Positions 11,455 through 22,230 of a stretch of DNA of 64,000 bases are shown here, piece after piece. Source of the stretch: Ricinus communis (taxonomy: Eukaryota > Streptophyta > Magnoliopsida > Malpighiales > Euphorbiaceae); the NCBI RefSeq assembly GCF_019578655.1, contig NC_063258.1:19348802-19412801 (forward strand), written 5' to 3'. A model generated the notes under the pieces. The model searched no databases, was not told the origin of the DNA, and saw nothing but the letters and a program-made list of their open reading frames with translations. Every line of letters begins with the position of its first letter. Positions within the stretch are counted from its first letter, which is position 1. A program made the translations under genes and the position numbers.

Positions 11455-11950
11455 AGCTAGATGCAGCGGCAAGGGGAGCTATCAATAGCAAAACACCTGA
11501 GCAAGCCCAGGATTTGATAGAAGTGATGGCAAACTACACGGGCTAGAGGTCCAAAGCCCGTTGTATATCGGGCTGAGGCAGATCCTACAGCAGCCTTGGC
11601 GGCATAAGTAGAGCTACTTTCTAAAAAGATAGAACAACTTCAGATGCCGGTCCAAGCAGCTCAGCCCGGATGTGAATTTTGTGGTGGACCGAATTACAGC
11701 GCCAATTGTAATGCTGGAGGTATGTTTGCATCTTCTATGCCTACTAATGTTTCTAACGTTGAGCATGTTGATTATGTAGGTAGGCAGCAGAATGATCCCT
11801 ACAGCAGTACATACAACCAAGGGTGGGGAATCATCCTAATTTTTTGGATGGAGAAATTCCAATAACCAAGGTCCACTAGTATATCAGAGTTTGCATCAAT
11901 AGCAACCTATGCATTCTATTCCCCATTAACTAGGAGGTAGTCAAGAGAAA
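11455..11950 (+). pseudogene. Athila gag C-terminal half
   Basis: The frame opens with KLDAAARGAINSKTPEQAQD, followed by LIEVMAN, which is the region before the zinc knuckle in Athila gag. Further on, 11644-11865 reads CEFCGGPNYSANCNAGGMFA, a CCHC-like finger. At least two stops interrupt the part between. Gag forms the element's particle. The relic starts at the junction with the 3' region of the preceding element. Confidence 0.75.
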
Positions 11951-11989
11951 AAGTCTAGCTTGGAAGAGTTGAGAGGCAGCCGAGCATGC

Positions 11990-12870
11990 TTCTAAGTAAC
12001 ACAAAGTCTAATCCAAGGGAGCATGCCAAAGCAATTACTTTGAGATCAGGTAAGGAACTTCCTAGTCTATCTATGCCTTTTACTAATGATGATTTTGATG
12101 TGCAGGTGGATGAGTAAAAAAAGGAAGACAAGCCTAAGGAGAAAGGAAAGGAAGTAGTTAAAGAGAAGGAGGATTTGAAGAAGATCCCTTTGAGGCCATA
12201 CCAACCTCCCATTCCATATTTTGCAAAACTCAAACAGGATAAAGTTGATCAGCAATTCGGTAAGTTTTTTGATCTTTTTAAACAATTGCGGATTAACTTG
12301 CCTTTTGTTGAAGCTATTTTGCAGATGCCAAAGTATGCTAAGTTTTTAAAGGAGATTCTAAGTAACAAGAGGAAGTTAGAGGATTTGGGATTGGTGACCT
12401 TGAATGCAGAATGCTCAGCAGTGTTTCAGAGCAACATTCTAGTCAAACGATGTGAGGGAGTTTTACTATACCTTGTTTGATTGGGGATAAATTGAAATTG
12501 CTAGCATTAGCTGATTTGGGAGCTAGCATCAATTTGATGCCTAGCTCATTGTTTGAGGGGTTAGGACTAAGCACTTCTAAGCTAACTCCTACTAGGATGT
12601 GCTGGTTAAAGTTGACAAATTTTTATGTCCTATGGATTTTATTGTCATGGACATGGATGGTGAGAGTGATGTTCCATTGATCCTAGGTAAACCATTTTTA
12701 GCTACATCTAGAGCTTTGATAGATGTTAGTAGCGGAAAGCTGGAACTTAGGGTAGATGATGAGAGCATTACATTTGATTTGACTAAATCCTTGAGACACC
12801 CATATGAGCACGATGGTACTGTGTGTTCGATTGATGTTATTGATGATATTGTGGAGTCTCAATTGTAGGA
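11990..12870 (+). pseudogene. Athila aspartic protease region
   Basis: The start carries HAKAITLRSGKELP, a common pol-start motif of this lineage, and a Lys/Glu-rich linker. Then come PLRPYQPPIPYFAKLKQ and MPKYAKFLKEILSNKRKLED. The active-site region reads ALADLGASINLMPSS at about 12508-12550. The flap/C-terminal part PLILGKPFLATSRALIDV is in a different frame, so at least one frameshift lies between 12540 and 12600. The protease would cut the Gag-Pol precursor. It is inactive as a gene. Confidence 0.8.
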
Positions 12871-12937
12871 AATGTTGATTGATGATCCTTCGCAAGTGGC
12901 AATGCAAGAAAATGAGGATAATTTGTCCAATGAATAA

Positions 12938-13950
12938 GTGTTGGAGCAACTAGAGCACTTATTAGCTGCTGATTTTAATGATGAAAGGACTGATGGTTTT
13001 GTTGATTTTGACAGGTCAGGAGTAAAGAAGCCGAAGCCTTCTTTGGAGGAGCCGCCCATTCTTGAGTTGAAAGAGTTGCCAGCGCACTTAATGTATGCCT
13101 ACTTAGATGAAGCAAAACGCTTACCGGTCATTATTTCCGCTCATCTCACACCTGAGAAGAGGGAGATGGTGCTGTGTATTTTGAAAAGGTATGCAAAGGC
13201 ATTTGCATATAATACTGTTGAGATACTAAGGATAAACCCGAGTTACTGCCTTCATAAGATTTTAATGGAGGATGAGTTCAAACCGGTGGTGCAGCCACAA
13301 AGGTGGTTGAACCCTCATATGAAGGAGGTGGTTAAAAAGGAGGTAATTAAACTTCTTGATGCAGGTTTAATATATCCTATTTTTGACATTTCTTGGGTCA
13401 GTCCTGTGTAGGTGGTTCCTAAGAAAGGGGGCATGACTGTGGTGAAAAATGAAAAGGAGGATCTGATTGCTACACGAATGGTAACAGGCTTTCGAGTTTA
13501 CATAGACTACCGACGCTTGAATGACGCAACCTGAAAGGACCACTTTCCCCTTCCTTTTATTGATCAAATGCTTGAGAGGCTTTCAGGCCATATGTATTAT
13601 TGTTTTCTTGATGGTTTTTTTTTTGTTACTTTCAGATTCCCATAGCACTAGAAGACCAAGATAAGATGACATTCACTTGTCCTTATGGCACTTCTGCCTA
13701 TAGGAGGATGTCGTTTGGCTTGTGTAATGCGCCTGCAACCTTTCAGCGGTGTATGATGGCCATTTTTCATGATATGATAGAGGAGTCGATGGAGGTCTTC
13801 ATGGATGATTTCTCTGTATTCGGTAACTCTTTTTCCCTTTGTTTGCATAATTTGGAAAGGATGTTAGCTAGGTGTGTTGAAGCTAACCTTGTGTTGAATT
13901 GGGAAAATTTGTCATTTTATGGTCCAAGAGGGTATAGTGTTAGGACATAA
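12938..13950 (+). pseudogene. Athila reverse transcriptase
   Basis: The linker ILELKELPAHLMYAYLDEA leads into VVQPQRWLNPHMKEVVKKEV and LLDAGLIYPI. A stop follows SWVSPV (about 13409), then VYIDYRRLND. Another break comes before FTCPYGTSAYRRMSFGLCNA (from 13666). The catalytic box is FMDDFSVFG, about 13798-13825. Compared with usual RT, the frame changes at least three times. This is cDNA-synthesising enzyme debris. Confidence 0.85.
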
Positions 13951-14749
13951 AGTGTCACATGCAGGGATGGAAGTAGAGAGAACTAAAGTGGAAGTTATAA
14001 GTAAGCTACCTCCCCCTACTTCGGTTAGGGCTATTAGAAGTTTCTTAGGGCATGCAGGGTTTTATAGAAGGTTCATTAAGGACTTTCCTAAGATTGCTAG
14101 GCCTTTAACTCAATTGCTAGTAAAAGATGTGCCTTTTGTATTTAATGATGATTGTTTAGCAGCTTTTGAGTTATTAAAGGAAAAACTAACCATGGCTCCC
14201 ATCATGGTTTCTCTTGATTGGGAGCTACCCTTTGAGCTTATGTGCGATGCTAGCGATTTTGTAGTTGGAGCTATTTTAGGCCAGCGCAGGGAGAAGAAGT
14301 TCCAACCTATTTACTACGCTAGCAAGACGCTTACGGATGCTCAAGAACACTATACCACCACAGAGAAGGATCTCCTAGCTGTCGTGTTCGCGTTTGATAA
14401 ATTCTATTCTTACCTTATGCTGTCAAAGACAATCGTTTACATGGATAATTCTGCTTTAAGGTATTTATTTTCAAAGCATGATTCTAAGCCTAGATTGATT
14501 CGTTGGGTTCATGTATTGCAGGAATTTGACTTGGAAATTAAGGACAAACGAGGAGTTGAAAATCTTGCAGCAGACCATCTTTCTCGATTGGAGAACCCGC
14601 AGTTGGAGGAGCTTAATGAGCAAGCGATCGATGAATTCTTTTCGGATGAGCACTTATGCTTAATGCAGGTAACTAATGCTATTCCTTGGTTTTCTGATTA
14701 TGCTAATTATTTGGCTGCAAGGGTACTCCCAAAGTGTATGACGAGCTAG
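13951..14749 (+). pseudogene. Athila connection and RNase H
   Basis: The frame 13919-14749 stays open for 276 codons: [20 protein letters not shown], then RNase H with [18 protein letters not shown] (first Asp), [18 protein letters not shown] (Glu), [12 protein letters not shown] (Asp) and [11 protein letters not shown] (last Asp). All catalytic acidic residues appear present. This is the best preserved stretch of the element. The frame ends at a stop just before the integrase finger. Confidence 0.85.
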
Positions 14750-14953
14750 CAAAAGAAGAAATTCTTTGCTGACTTGACGTACTACATTTGGGACAACCCC
14801 TTTTTCTTTAGGATTTGTGCAGATCAAATTATCAAGAGGTGTGTATATGGGGAGGAGGTCATTCAAATTCTCAAGCATTATCATGAGGGACCGGTTGGTG
14901 GACACCAAGCCGCAAACCATATGGCCAGGAAGGTTTCGGATGCTGGTTTTTAT
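14750..14953 (+). pseudogene. Athila integrase, N-terminal finger only
   Basis: The frame shows YYIWDNPFFFRICADQIIKR and then HEGPVGGHQAANHMARKV (HHCC finger histidines) and AGFYW. It breaks at about 14953, where a 25-base copy of upstream sequence and a foreign LTR fragment follow. The catalytic core is absent. Confidence 0.8.
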
Positions 14954-14979
14954 TGGGGAGGAGGTCATTCAAATTCTCT

Positions 14980-15411
14980 TATTCCAAATTTTGTATTTTT
15001 GGCCATGTACGAATTTTAGAGAAATGAAGAGGTAAAATTAGCTTGCTCATCGTTCCAATTTCCAAGATTCATCTCTAAATGCCACCACCTACTTAAACTA
15101 GTTTTATCATCCTAAATTAATTCCTACTAACCATATATAGGTACTAACTTTTAATTGTATCTTTTAAGTCCAATCTATTTACCCAACCTTCAACTATTGG
15201 TTCAATTAAGTCTTAAGGCTTAATACACATAACCCAAGTACTTAATCAACTTATCTAAATTAATAATCTAATATCATGCTTTTTATTCTCTACTTATAAT
15301 TAATATATATCCGTTCTCATAAAATAAAAATATTATTGATATACCATCATATGCCCAATGATTAAATATAAATGCACATAACATGCATGATGAGAAAATG
15401 CAGGCGTTACA
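14980..15411 (-). repeat. Tekay-like LTR fragment
   Basis: About 430 bases match the ends of the LTRs at 48822-51154 and 55772-57927, from 'ttttggcca.gtacgaattttagagaaatg' to the terminal 'gaaaatgcaggcgttaca'. The rest of the LTR is missing. It ends in the canonical LTR terminus, so its right edge is an original element end, while its left edge is a break. Confidence 0.8.
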
Positions 15412-15437
15412 AGCAATGAGCTAAGTGTGGGGTGATT

Positions 15438-16045
15438 TGATATGTGTGGAATACACACATCTAAATGGGGTTTTTAAGGGTGATTTTATGTATATTTGGA
15501 TGTGAATTGGTCCCAACACTCACCCTCTATGTCTGTTTGTGTGCATTAGGTCCAAGAGAAGTCAAAGAGTGATAAAGGGAAGAATTTGAGCAGAATTGGA
15601 CGTCAAAGTTGATGAAACAAGTCAAGTTCGCGCATGTGGAAGCTGAACACAGTCGTGTTGGTTTCAACATTGGTCGTATTGCCAACACGTTCTGAAGAGC
15701 AAGTCGTGTTCCCAACACGGGCACCAAAACGGGCCGTGTTGGGTGCATTTGACAATAGGAAAAAGAAGCGTTAAGGAGCACGACCACAGAGATAAGAATT
15801 CCCAAGGGGTTATTCCTTAACTTGAATTAATCCTTCCCTAGTAGCCGTAGTTAGATAACAATTAAAGTAGCTATTAGTTAATTTAGGAATTATTCATCAT
15901 TCATTTTAGGCTAATATAACAGAGAACAAAGGAGTAACTCTGGGCTTTTTCACTTAGGAATACGACCTTGATACTCGCCATTAGTGCTAGACTGTATCGA
16001 TAGGTACACTGCCTTAGATTGTAGTTGCATATATAGCAACCATCA
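15438..16045 (+). repeat. Athila-type LTR with internal deletion
   Basis: It starts TGATATGTGTGG after the polypurine-like AAGTGTGGGGTGATT and ends TAGCAACCATCA. Both ends match the solo LTR at 8792-10215 in reverse, but the length is 608 bp rather than 1424. About 800 bases are missing from the middle, at a point where a 44-base segment also found at 19997-20040 sits (15788-15831). The GC-rich block (15645-15790) is retained. Confidence 0.8.
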
Positions 16046-16462
16046 TTTATTCTATTATTTAGGAAAATTTTACTTAGCATATCTTTTAGATAATTCCTAA
16101 TTAGTTTATTTTCTTTATACTATTTAGGAATTAGATTTATTTCTTTCACTATATAAACTAAGTGTAACCACATTATTCAAGGTCATTGAATATTTTTGAG
16201 TTAAACATATTTGTGAGAATTATTCTTGCTTGGTTCTTTGTCAGAACTTATCAAGTACTTGTTCTTGTGGAGTTCAACATCGACTTATCACTCACCTTCT
16301 ACCTTTCTTGAGTGTGGCGTCAACAATCTTTCTTATTCAAAGGTTTAAGATACATGTTATCTTTCGGTCAAGGTTATCCAAGTCTAGATTTAGCTTTCTT
16401 GGGAATATTATTCCAATTTCACGTGTTGGGTCTTGTCACAAGTTGCCAAGGTTCACATCAAC
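16046..16462 (+). other. Unclassified sequence with TATA-like box, possible LTR piece
   Basis: I find no coding domain. CACTATATAAAC at about 16149-16160 followed by a stem of short direct words looks like the U3/R boundary of a plant LTR. The text up to 16462 ('cttgtggagttcaacatcg') is the kind seen at LTR ends, but no partner copy exists in the window. This is a weak call. Confidence 0.3.
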
Positions 16463-18535
16463 TTGTGCCTAGAGGAACAAGGAATGATGAAGATCCTAAT
16501 GGTGCACATCCTGAATCAAAATATTAAGGAGTGCCTCAATTCTCATAGTTCTCTCTTTCCTCCAAAATATTCATCAGCGATCATTCGGTGAATGATATCA
16601 ATACTCGATCAACTAACTTTTCTTCTTTGTATTCGTCCAAGCATTGGATCGGTGCCTGTGATTGCAACTTCCACGCGCTTTGACTCAACATTCGTGTTTA
16701 TACTCTCCAACTAAAACCAAACCATCATAATATATGAAGGGGCACAAAGAAATGAATAAAAAGATAATGTAGGTAGGATTTCATATCCGATAAAGATAGA
16801 AATCATAAGTTCTTTATTCCCTTCCAGAAGACTAAACGTAAGGGTCAAATAGAATTCTTATAAACACAAGGGTAGACAAAGAATGCAAAAGAAAGGAAGG
16901 ACGTGATTCGCTAGTGCAAGCCTTGATAAGTCGGCAGAGTTCTTGAAAAGAATCCATAACTTGATTTCCCGTAAGGTAGACAACTAAAATAATATGCTCA
17001 CTTGTCTCAAGTATTTGGTTGTTTGCAGTTTTTATAGTAACGAAGTCCTCATTCCATAAGAAGAAGAAATTAGAAGCTAATTGTGAATAAATAAATACAG
17101 AATGATGAATAAACTAAAGTCATATCAAGAACTAGATATGCATCCCAAACATCAAAATGCTAATATAAAAATTGCCAACAAAAATAAGGAAAAATTCACA
17201 TGGGCCTATATAATAACACTCCGACCTAAATTACTTCACCATATGCATCCCAAACATCAAAATGCTCGTATTCTCGCTTTTATTATGCTTGGATTAATTG
17301 AAAACAACATGATTTCTCCCTTACGAGCATGAATTTACATCTCGTCCTACTTCAACATCAAGCTACGCCACCGGTCCAACTTGTTGATTGCATTCCTATG
17401 ATTCCTTATTTCATCAGGAATCCTTGTGCCTAGAGGAAAAAGGAATGATGGAGATCCCAATGGAGCAAATCCTAAATCAGAATATTTAGGCATACCTCGA
17501 TTCTCGTCATTCCCTTATTACTCCAAAAGATTAATTCAAAATCATATAGAGAATGACATCAATACTCAATCAACTAATATTCTTTCTTCGCGTTCATCCA
17601 TGCATTAGATTGGTGCCTAAAATTGCCGCTTCCACGTGCTTTCACTCAACATTCATGTTTATGCTCCCCAAATAAAACTAAAGCATCATACTAGACAAAA
17701 TGGAATAAAAGAAATGAATAAAATGAGAACATAGGTAGGATTTCAAATTCAATAAGGAAAGAAATCAAAAGTTCTTTGTTATCTTTCATACGACTAAGCA
17801 TAAGAATCAAATACAACTATTATAAACACAAGGATAGACAAAGAACACAAAAGCAAGGAATTACGTGAGCGATGAGTCTATGTTCGCTAGCACGAGCATT
17901 GATAAGTCCATAAGGTTCTTCAAAGAGCCCATAACTTGATTCCCACAAGGTATAAAATTGAAATAATATGCTCACTAGCCTCAAGTATTCGGTTGCATGC
18001 AGTTTTTATAGTGCGAAAGCCCTCATTCCATAAGAAGAAGAAACTAGAACCTAAATGTGAGAAAATAAATAAATAAAGATGAATAAACTAAAGTCAAATC
18101 AAGAAATGGAAAGGAGTTGATTGGTCAATAACTCTCGTAGTCCCAAATTTTATGAGCCAACATAATGACGAAACAAGGAGAAATTCGCGTGCGCCTACTT
18201 AATAATAGTCCTACACAAAATACTTCATTATTTGCGTCCTAAACATGAAAATGCTTGCATTTTCGCTTGCATTATGCTTGGATTAATCGAAACAATATAA
18301 TTTCTCCTTTATGCGCATGGATTTATGTCTCATCCTACTTGAACATCAAGCTAAGCCCCAATGCATCAGTCAAGCTTGTCAATTGTGTTTTCATGATTCC
18401 TTAAGCCAATCCTTGTGCCATCAATAGTACGTGTGCCTAGAGGAACAAGGAATGATGGAGATCCAAACGGTGCATATCCTAAATCAAAATATTTAGGAGT
18501 GCCTCGATTCTCGTAGTACCCTCTTTCCTTCAAAC
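16463..18535 (+). repeat. Tandem array of the ~1-kb repeat
   Basis: The anchor GTGCCTAGAGGAA.AAGGAATGATG occurs at about 16465, 17426 and 18433, giving periods of 961 and 1007 bases. Each unit contains the segments also seen at 1-1626 and 59898-60172. The array is non-coding, with only short chance ORFs. It ends at about 18535 in a pol-like ORF. It could be a long-monomer satellite or tandem copies of a non-autonomous element. Confidence 0.75.
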
Positions 18536-18994
18536 ATGATTCTTCTGAAAGACTACCAACAGGAATGTATAGTTGATGATGCTAAGTTGCAGTTAGAGAA
18601 ATCTTTGGTGGATTTTCCACAAGTCCCTTCGATGATGGAAGATGAGCACGAGTTATCCAATGAAGAAGTTTTAGAGGAGCTCGAGTTTTGTCTAGCAAGT
18701 GAACCAAGCCAAGGACTGGAGAAAACCATCGACATTCGTGAAGAAATTGCCCAACCGTCGATCCTTCTAGTTGGTGAAACTCCAGCTTTCAAATTGGAAG
18801 AACCCCTAGAGCATCATGACTACGTGCAAATATATGAGGAGCGAGTTTTGCTCATCATACTGGCAGCTTGCTTGACCATCGGGAAGAGGAATTTGACGAT
18901 TAGTCCTCTAAGCATATACTTGAAGCCATTTGGTTGGAAGAAGGATGGTGGTCATCAATCCCCATCATTTGCTTTTCACCATGAGTCCAGCTAA
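18536..18994 (+). pseudogene. Athila/Tat-like pol linker fragment
   Basis: The 152-codon frame is acidic and contains ELSNEEVLEELEFCLASEPS and then AFKLEEPLEHHDYVQ. It resembles the protease-RT linker of Athila/Tat polyproteins ('...ELKPLP.HL.YAYL'). No catalytic motif is present. It follows the tandem repeat directly and leads into an AT-rich 3' region. The identification is tentative. Confidence 0.4.
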
Positions 18995-20040
18995 GAAGAC
19001 TTATCACATAAAAAAGAAGTGCTTTTGGGAGGCACCGCAAATTTTATTTTTCAATTTTAATATTTTACCCTTTCATTTTGAAACATTTTATTGGTTTTAA
19101 GTTTTCATATTTTATTTAATCATTATTGTCAGTTCGATTATTTCTTTATTTTATTGTTTTCAGATTCTACTGAGGGGGCACTGAGTTCTCACTGCATCAA
19201 CCTCGATGGATGATCAGGGCAGTCCCCTAGATCTTTTTATTTTTCTGCAATTATTTACCTTATTTTTCATACATGTCATACGCTTGGATTGTATTGCCTT
19301 TGTTCCCTTAGTTGAGCATTCCATGCGGGGTATCCATAACATTTAAACTGAGGACAGTGTTTTCTTCAAGTGTGGGGTGGTTGTGGGTAAACCTTATAAT
19401 CCCACTCTCTTATATGGTTTTTAGATATATTTGAAATTGCTATCGCTAGGTGTTGTGTAGTTTTAGGGGATGTTAGGACACTGTGTCTTTATCACTTGAG
19501 TATGCTATTTTTGAGCTAATTTATGACTTGATTTATAGAATTCTAGTTACTTTTCTTTATTGCTCATTGTTCTTGGAAAACAATTGATGGTGTTTTACAC
19601 ATCAGCCCTGCCGGGTTAAACCGGTGTTATTTAATTGTTTTTCTAATTTTTAAATTTTAATTTAGAACGTTGATAATGTCATATGCATGTGTTTCTTAAG
19701 TAATGATTCAATTAATGATGTTACAAACCAATTGCACCTAATACTACACCTCAAGGTGAGATTTTGAGCCTGTTGAGCATTCACTATACTTATGCTCTTT
19801 ATATTTCTTGTTTAAGTGTGCATTATACTTGATTTTGCTTCTAGAACTTGCTTTGTAATGCTTGCTGAAGTTACATGAGTATTGTGAATACCATGAGATG
19901 ATTTGGGCGATTTAGGATTTACCATTTAATTGCATAGAGATTTTCCCATGGAAATTGAATTCAATCAATCAATTCCATCTTTAGTTTCCATTCCCTAGAG
20001 ATAAGAATTCCTAAGGGGTTATTCCTTAACTTGAATTAAT
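18995..20040 (+). other. 3' non-coding region of an Athila/Tat-like element
   Basis: It carries 'actgaggacagtgttttc...caagtgtggggtgg' (about 19338-19380), the signature also found reversed at 32940-32985 and, in part, before the LTR at 15438. Later segments resemble 10900-11050 and 32340-32480 ('agaacttgctttgtaatgcttgc', 'gagatgatttgggc'). No LTR follows. At 20041 a Tekay-like element begins. Confidence 0.5.
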
Positions 20041-20580
20041 GCACACTTAAACACCATTTTTCAGAAACAATATGCCCAAAAAATGCAATCTCTTATAGCC
20101 AGAACTCACATTTATTAAATTTTGCATAAAGCTGCTTTTCTCTCAAAATCTGCAACACTATTCTCAAATGTTCTTCATGCTGTTCTCGAGTTTTAGAATA
20201 ATCAATATATCATCGATAAACACAATGATAAAACGATCTAGATACCTCTGGAATATTTTGTTCATTAAAGACATAAAAGCAGCAGGTGCATTTGTTAATC
20301 CAAATGGCATCACAATAAATTCATAATGCCCATATCGAGTTCTAAATGCAGTCTTTGGTATGTGTGCTTCTGCAATTCTCAATTGCCAATATCCAAACCT
20401 TAAATCAATCTTGGAGAATACAGTTGCTTCTTTTAATAAGTCATCAATCTGTGGCAAAGGATATTTGTTCTTTATGGTAAAACGATTTAACTGCCTGTAA
20501 TCAATACACAATCTTAAATTGTGATCCTTTTTCTTTACAAATAATATTGGAGCTCCCTAGGGTGATGTACTCGGTCTAAT
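20041..20580 (-). pseudogene. Tekay-like reverse transcriptase, 3'-truncated
   Basis: The frame 20511-20164 carries [49 protein letters not shown] and the FIDD catalytic box ([10 protein letters not shown]). RPSTSP precedes it, with a frame break near 20545. Downstream, [13 protein letters not shown] text and FFGHIVSE lie in broken frame, and similarity ends at about 20041. Confidence 0.85.
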
Positions 20581-21314
20581 GAACCTCTTTTCTAATAATT
20601 CTTCTAGTTGCTTCTTTAATTCTTTCATCTTCAAGGGTGCCATGCTATATGGTGCAATTGATATTGGTGCTTCTCTATGTATAGTTTCTATCTCAAAGTC
20701 TGTCTCTCGATGTGGAGGTAGACCCGGTAGTTCTTCTAGAAATACATCTACAAATTCCTTCACTACTGGAATATTCATTACTCCTAGACTAAATTTGGAT
20801 ACATTACCACATTAGCCAAATAAGCTTCACAACCCTTTCTGATTAAATGGAAAGCAGCAGTAGCCGAATAAACAAGTTGAAAAAATATTTCTTTCACCCA
20901 CAAAAACTATTTTTCTATGTTCTGAGGTCTCAATAACCGCTTCTTTTGTGTGACAATCTACTATAGCGTGATTCTTAGATAGCCAATCCATTCCTAAAAT
21001 AACATCAAATTCCTTAAGTTTTATAACTACTAGATCTGCATATAGTGTGTTCCCATTTATGATCACAGGACAAGTTTTGACAATCTTATCTACAATTACA
21101 CCCCAGCAGGCATTGATACACAAATGTTATACCCCAATGTTTCTATATTGTTGTGGTTTTTCAATGCAAATTCATATGAAATGAATGAAGATGTTGATCC
21201 TTGATCAATTAACGTATAAGCATCAAACCCCTCTCCCATAATATCTACTCCCTTGAGACCTAGAACCTCTAAAAGAAATGTCTCTTCCTTTCCTTTCTGA
21301 ACCACCATATTCAT
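20581..21314 (-). pseudogene. Tekay-like protease and linker
   Basis: The frame 21314-21096 contains YTLIDQGSTSSFIS, which keeps the catalytic Asp of the DxGST motif. Then come VIKLKEFDVILGMDWLSKNH (21123-20827), VFVGERN and the linker [20 protein letters not shown] (20778-20557). Two frame changes lie between the parts. The protease would process Gag-Pol. Its start overlaps the end of gag in another frame, which suggests the zinc-knuckle segment between them has been lost. Confidence 0.8.
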
Positions 21315-22095
21315 TTATCATCTTTCTTTTCTTAGCTGTCATTGCATCTTTCTCAATCAAACATTCTTCCACCCTCAATGCAGCCTCTAATAAAGTACTA
21401 TAACTTGGTGGCTTCAAGGAAATCTTTTCCTAAATATCCATTCTCAATCCTTTTTTAAATCGTCTTTGTTTTGCATCCTCTGTAGCCACTTCTTCAAACG
21501 CATATTTTGATAATCGAGAGAATTGCATTTCATATTCTAATACTGTCATGTATCCCTGTTCCAAGCTCAAAAACTCCATTCTCTTTCGATCTCTATACAT
21601 TGGTGGTGTGTATTTATTTGCAAATTCCCTAAGGAAGTCATCCCAAGTTAAGGTCATAGGTCTATTTTTACTTCCTGGAATCATATCCCACCAATCTAAA
21701 GCTGATCTTCTCAACAAAGATACAGCATATTTCAACTTTTGCTCTGGTGTGCAATCTAGCCTTTCCAGCACCCTGTCTGTCTCCCGTAACCATTCTTCTG
21801 CTATCTCAGGATCAGTGATCCCCTCAAATTCTATAGCTCCTTGTTTTCTCAGCCTATCGTAAGTTCTATCTTTAGCCTCTGTTTCTTTAACTTCTGCCAC
21901 TAGTTGCATTATTAGTTGTTGGATTGGCTGAGTGGCTACCCGATTAACTATTTGCTGCAAAGAATCAAGAAATTACTGCATTACTAGTGGCAATTCCTGA
22001 GCTGGTTGTGGTGATGCATTTATATGCTCAACTCCATGCGCAGACTCAGACTCACATAGGTCAGTAAGATTCTCGGTCGGCCCCTCTCTACTCAT
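21223..22095 (-). pseudogene. Tekay-like gag (capsid)
   Basis: The likely start is the ATG at 22095 (MSREGPTENLTDL), right after the primer site. A TAA at about 21972 interrupts, and then a 176-codon open frame holds the gag core: WLRETDRVLERLDCTPEQKL, LDWWDMIPGS, TWDDFLREFANKYTPP and FSRLSKYAFEEVAT. After a stop it resumes as PPSYSTLLEAALRVEECLIE and a basic Ser/Gly/Arg-rich tail. No CCHC knuckle is visible before protease. Gag would form the cytoplasmic particle. Confidence 0.85.
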
Positions 22096-22209
22096 CCTAT
22101 TAGAAATACAAACACTTATTTTTAATTCTTACATTCATATGCATCCCTAACATGTATATGCATTCATGCTTTTAAATGCTTTTACAATTCTATCCCAATG
22201 AATTTTAAG

Positions 22210-22225
22210 CCGTGCTCTGATACCA
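22210..22225 (-). other. Primer binding site, initiator tRNA-Met type
   Basis: On the minus strand it reads TGGTATCAGAGCACGG, matching the usual TGGTATCAGAGC primer site of plant gypsy elements, five bases inside the 5' LTR. It sets the LTR boundary at 22231. Confidence 0.85.
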
Positions 22226-22230
22226 CTAAA

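Larger units (their letters stand above)
11455..16045 (+). mobile_element. Athila-lineage element, + strand, partial
   Basis: Order: gag C-terminal half, protease, reverse transcriptase, RNase H, start of integrase, then a break filled by an unrelated LTR fragment (14980-15411). After it come a short AAGTGTGGGGTGATT polypurine-like piece and an LTR (15438-16045). The 5' LTR and gag N-terminus are missing. The integrase core and any env-like ORF are also missing. Stops and frameshifts occur throughout. Confidence 0.75.

Noticed and set aside
16463..18535. CRISPR-like or short tandem repeat array
   Set aside because: The period is about 1 kb with few units and plant context; no short repeat-spacer pattern exists anywhere in the window.
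18536..18994. Host protein gene
   Set aside because: The 152-codon frame is open, but it has no exon partners, sits between repeats and resembles the acidic Athila/Tat pol linker.
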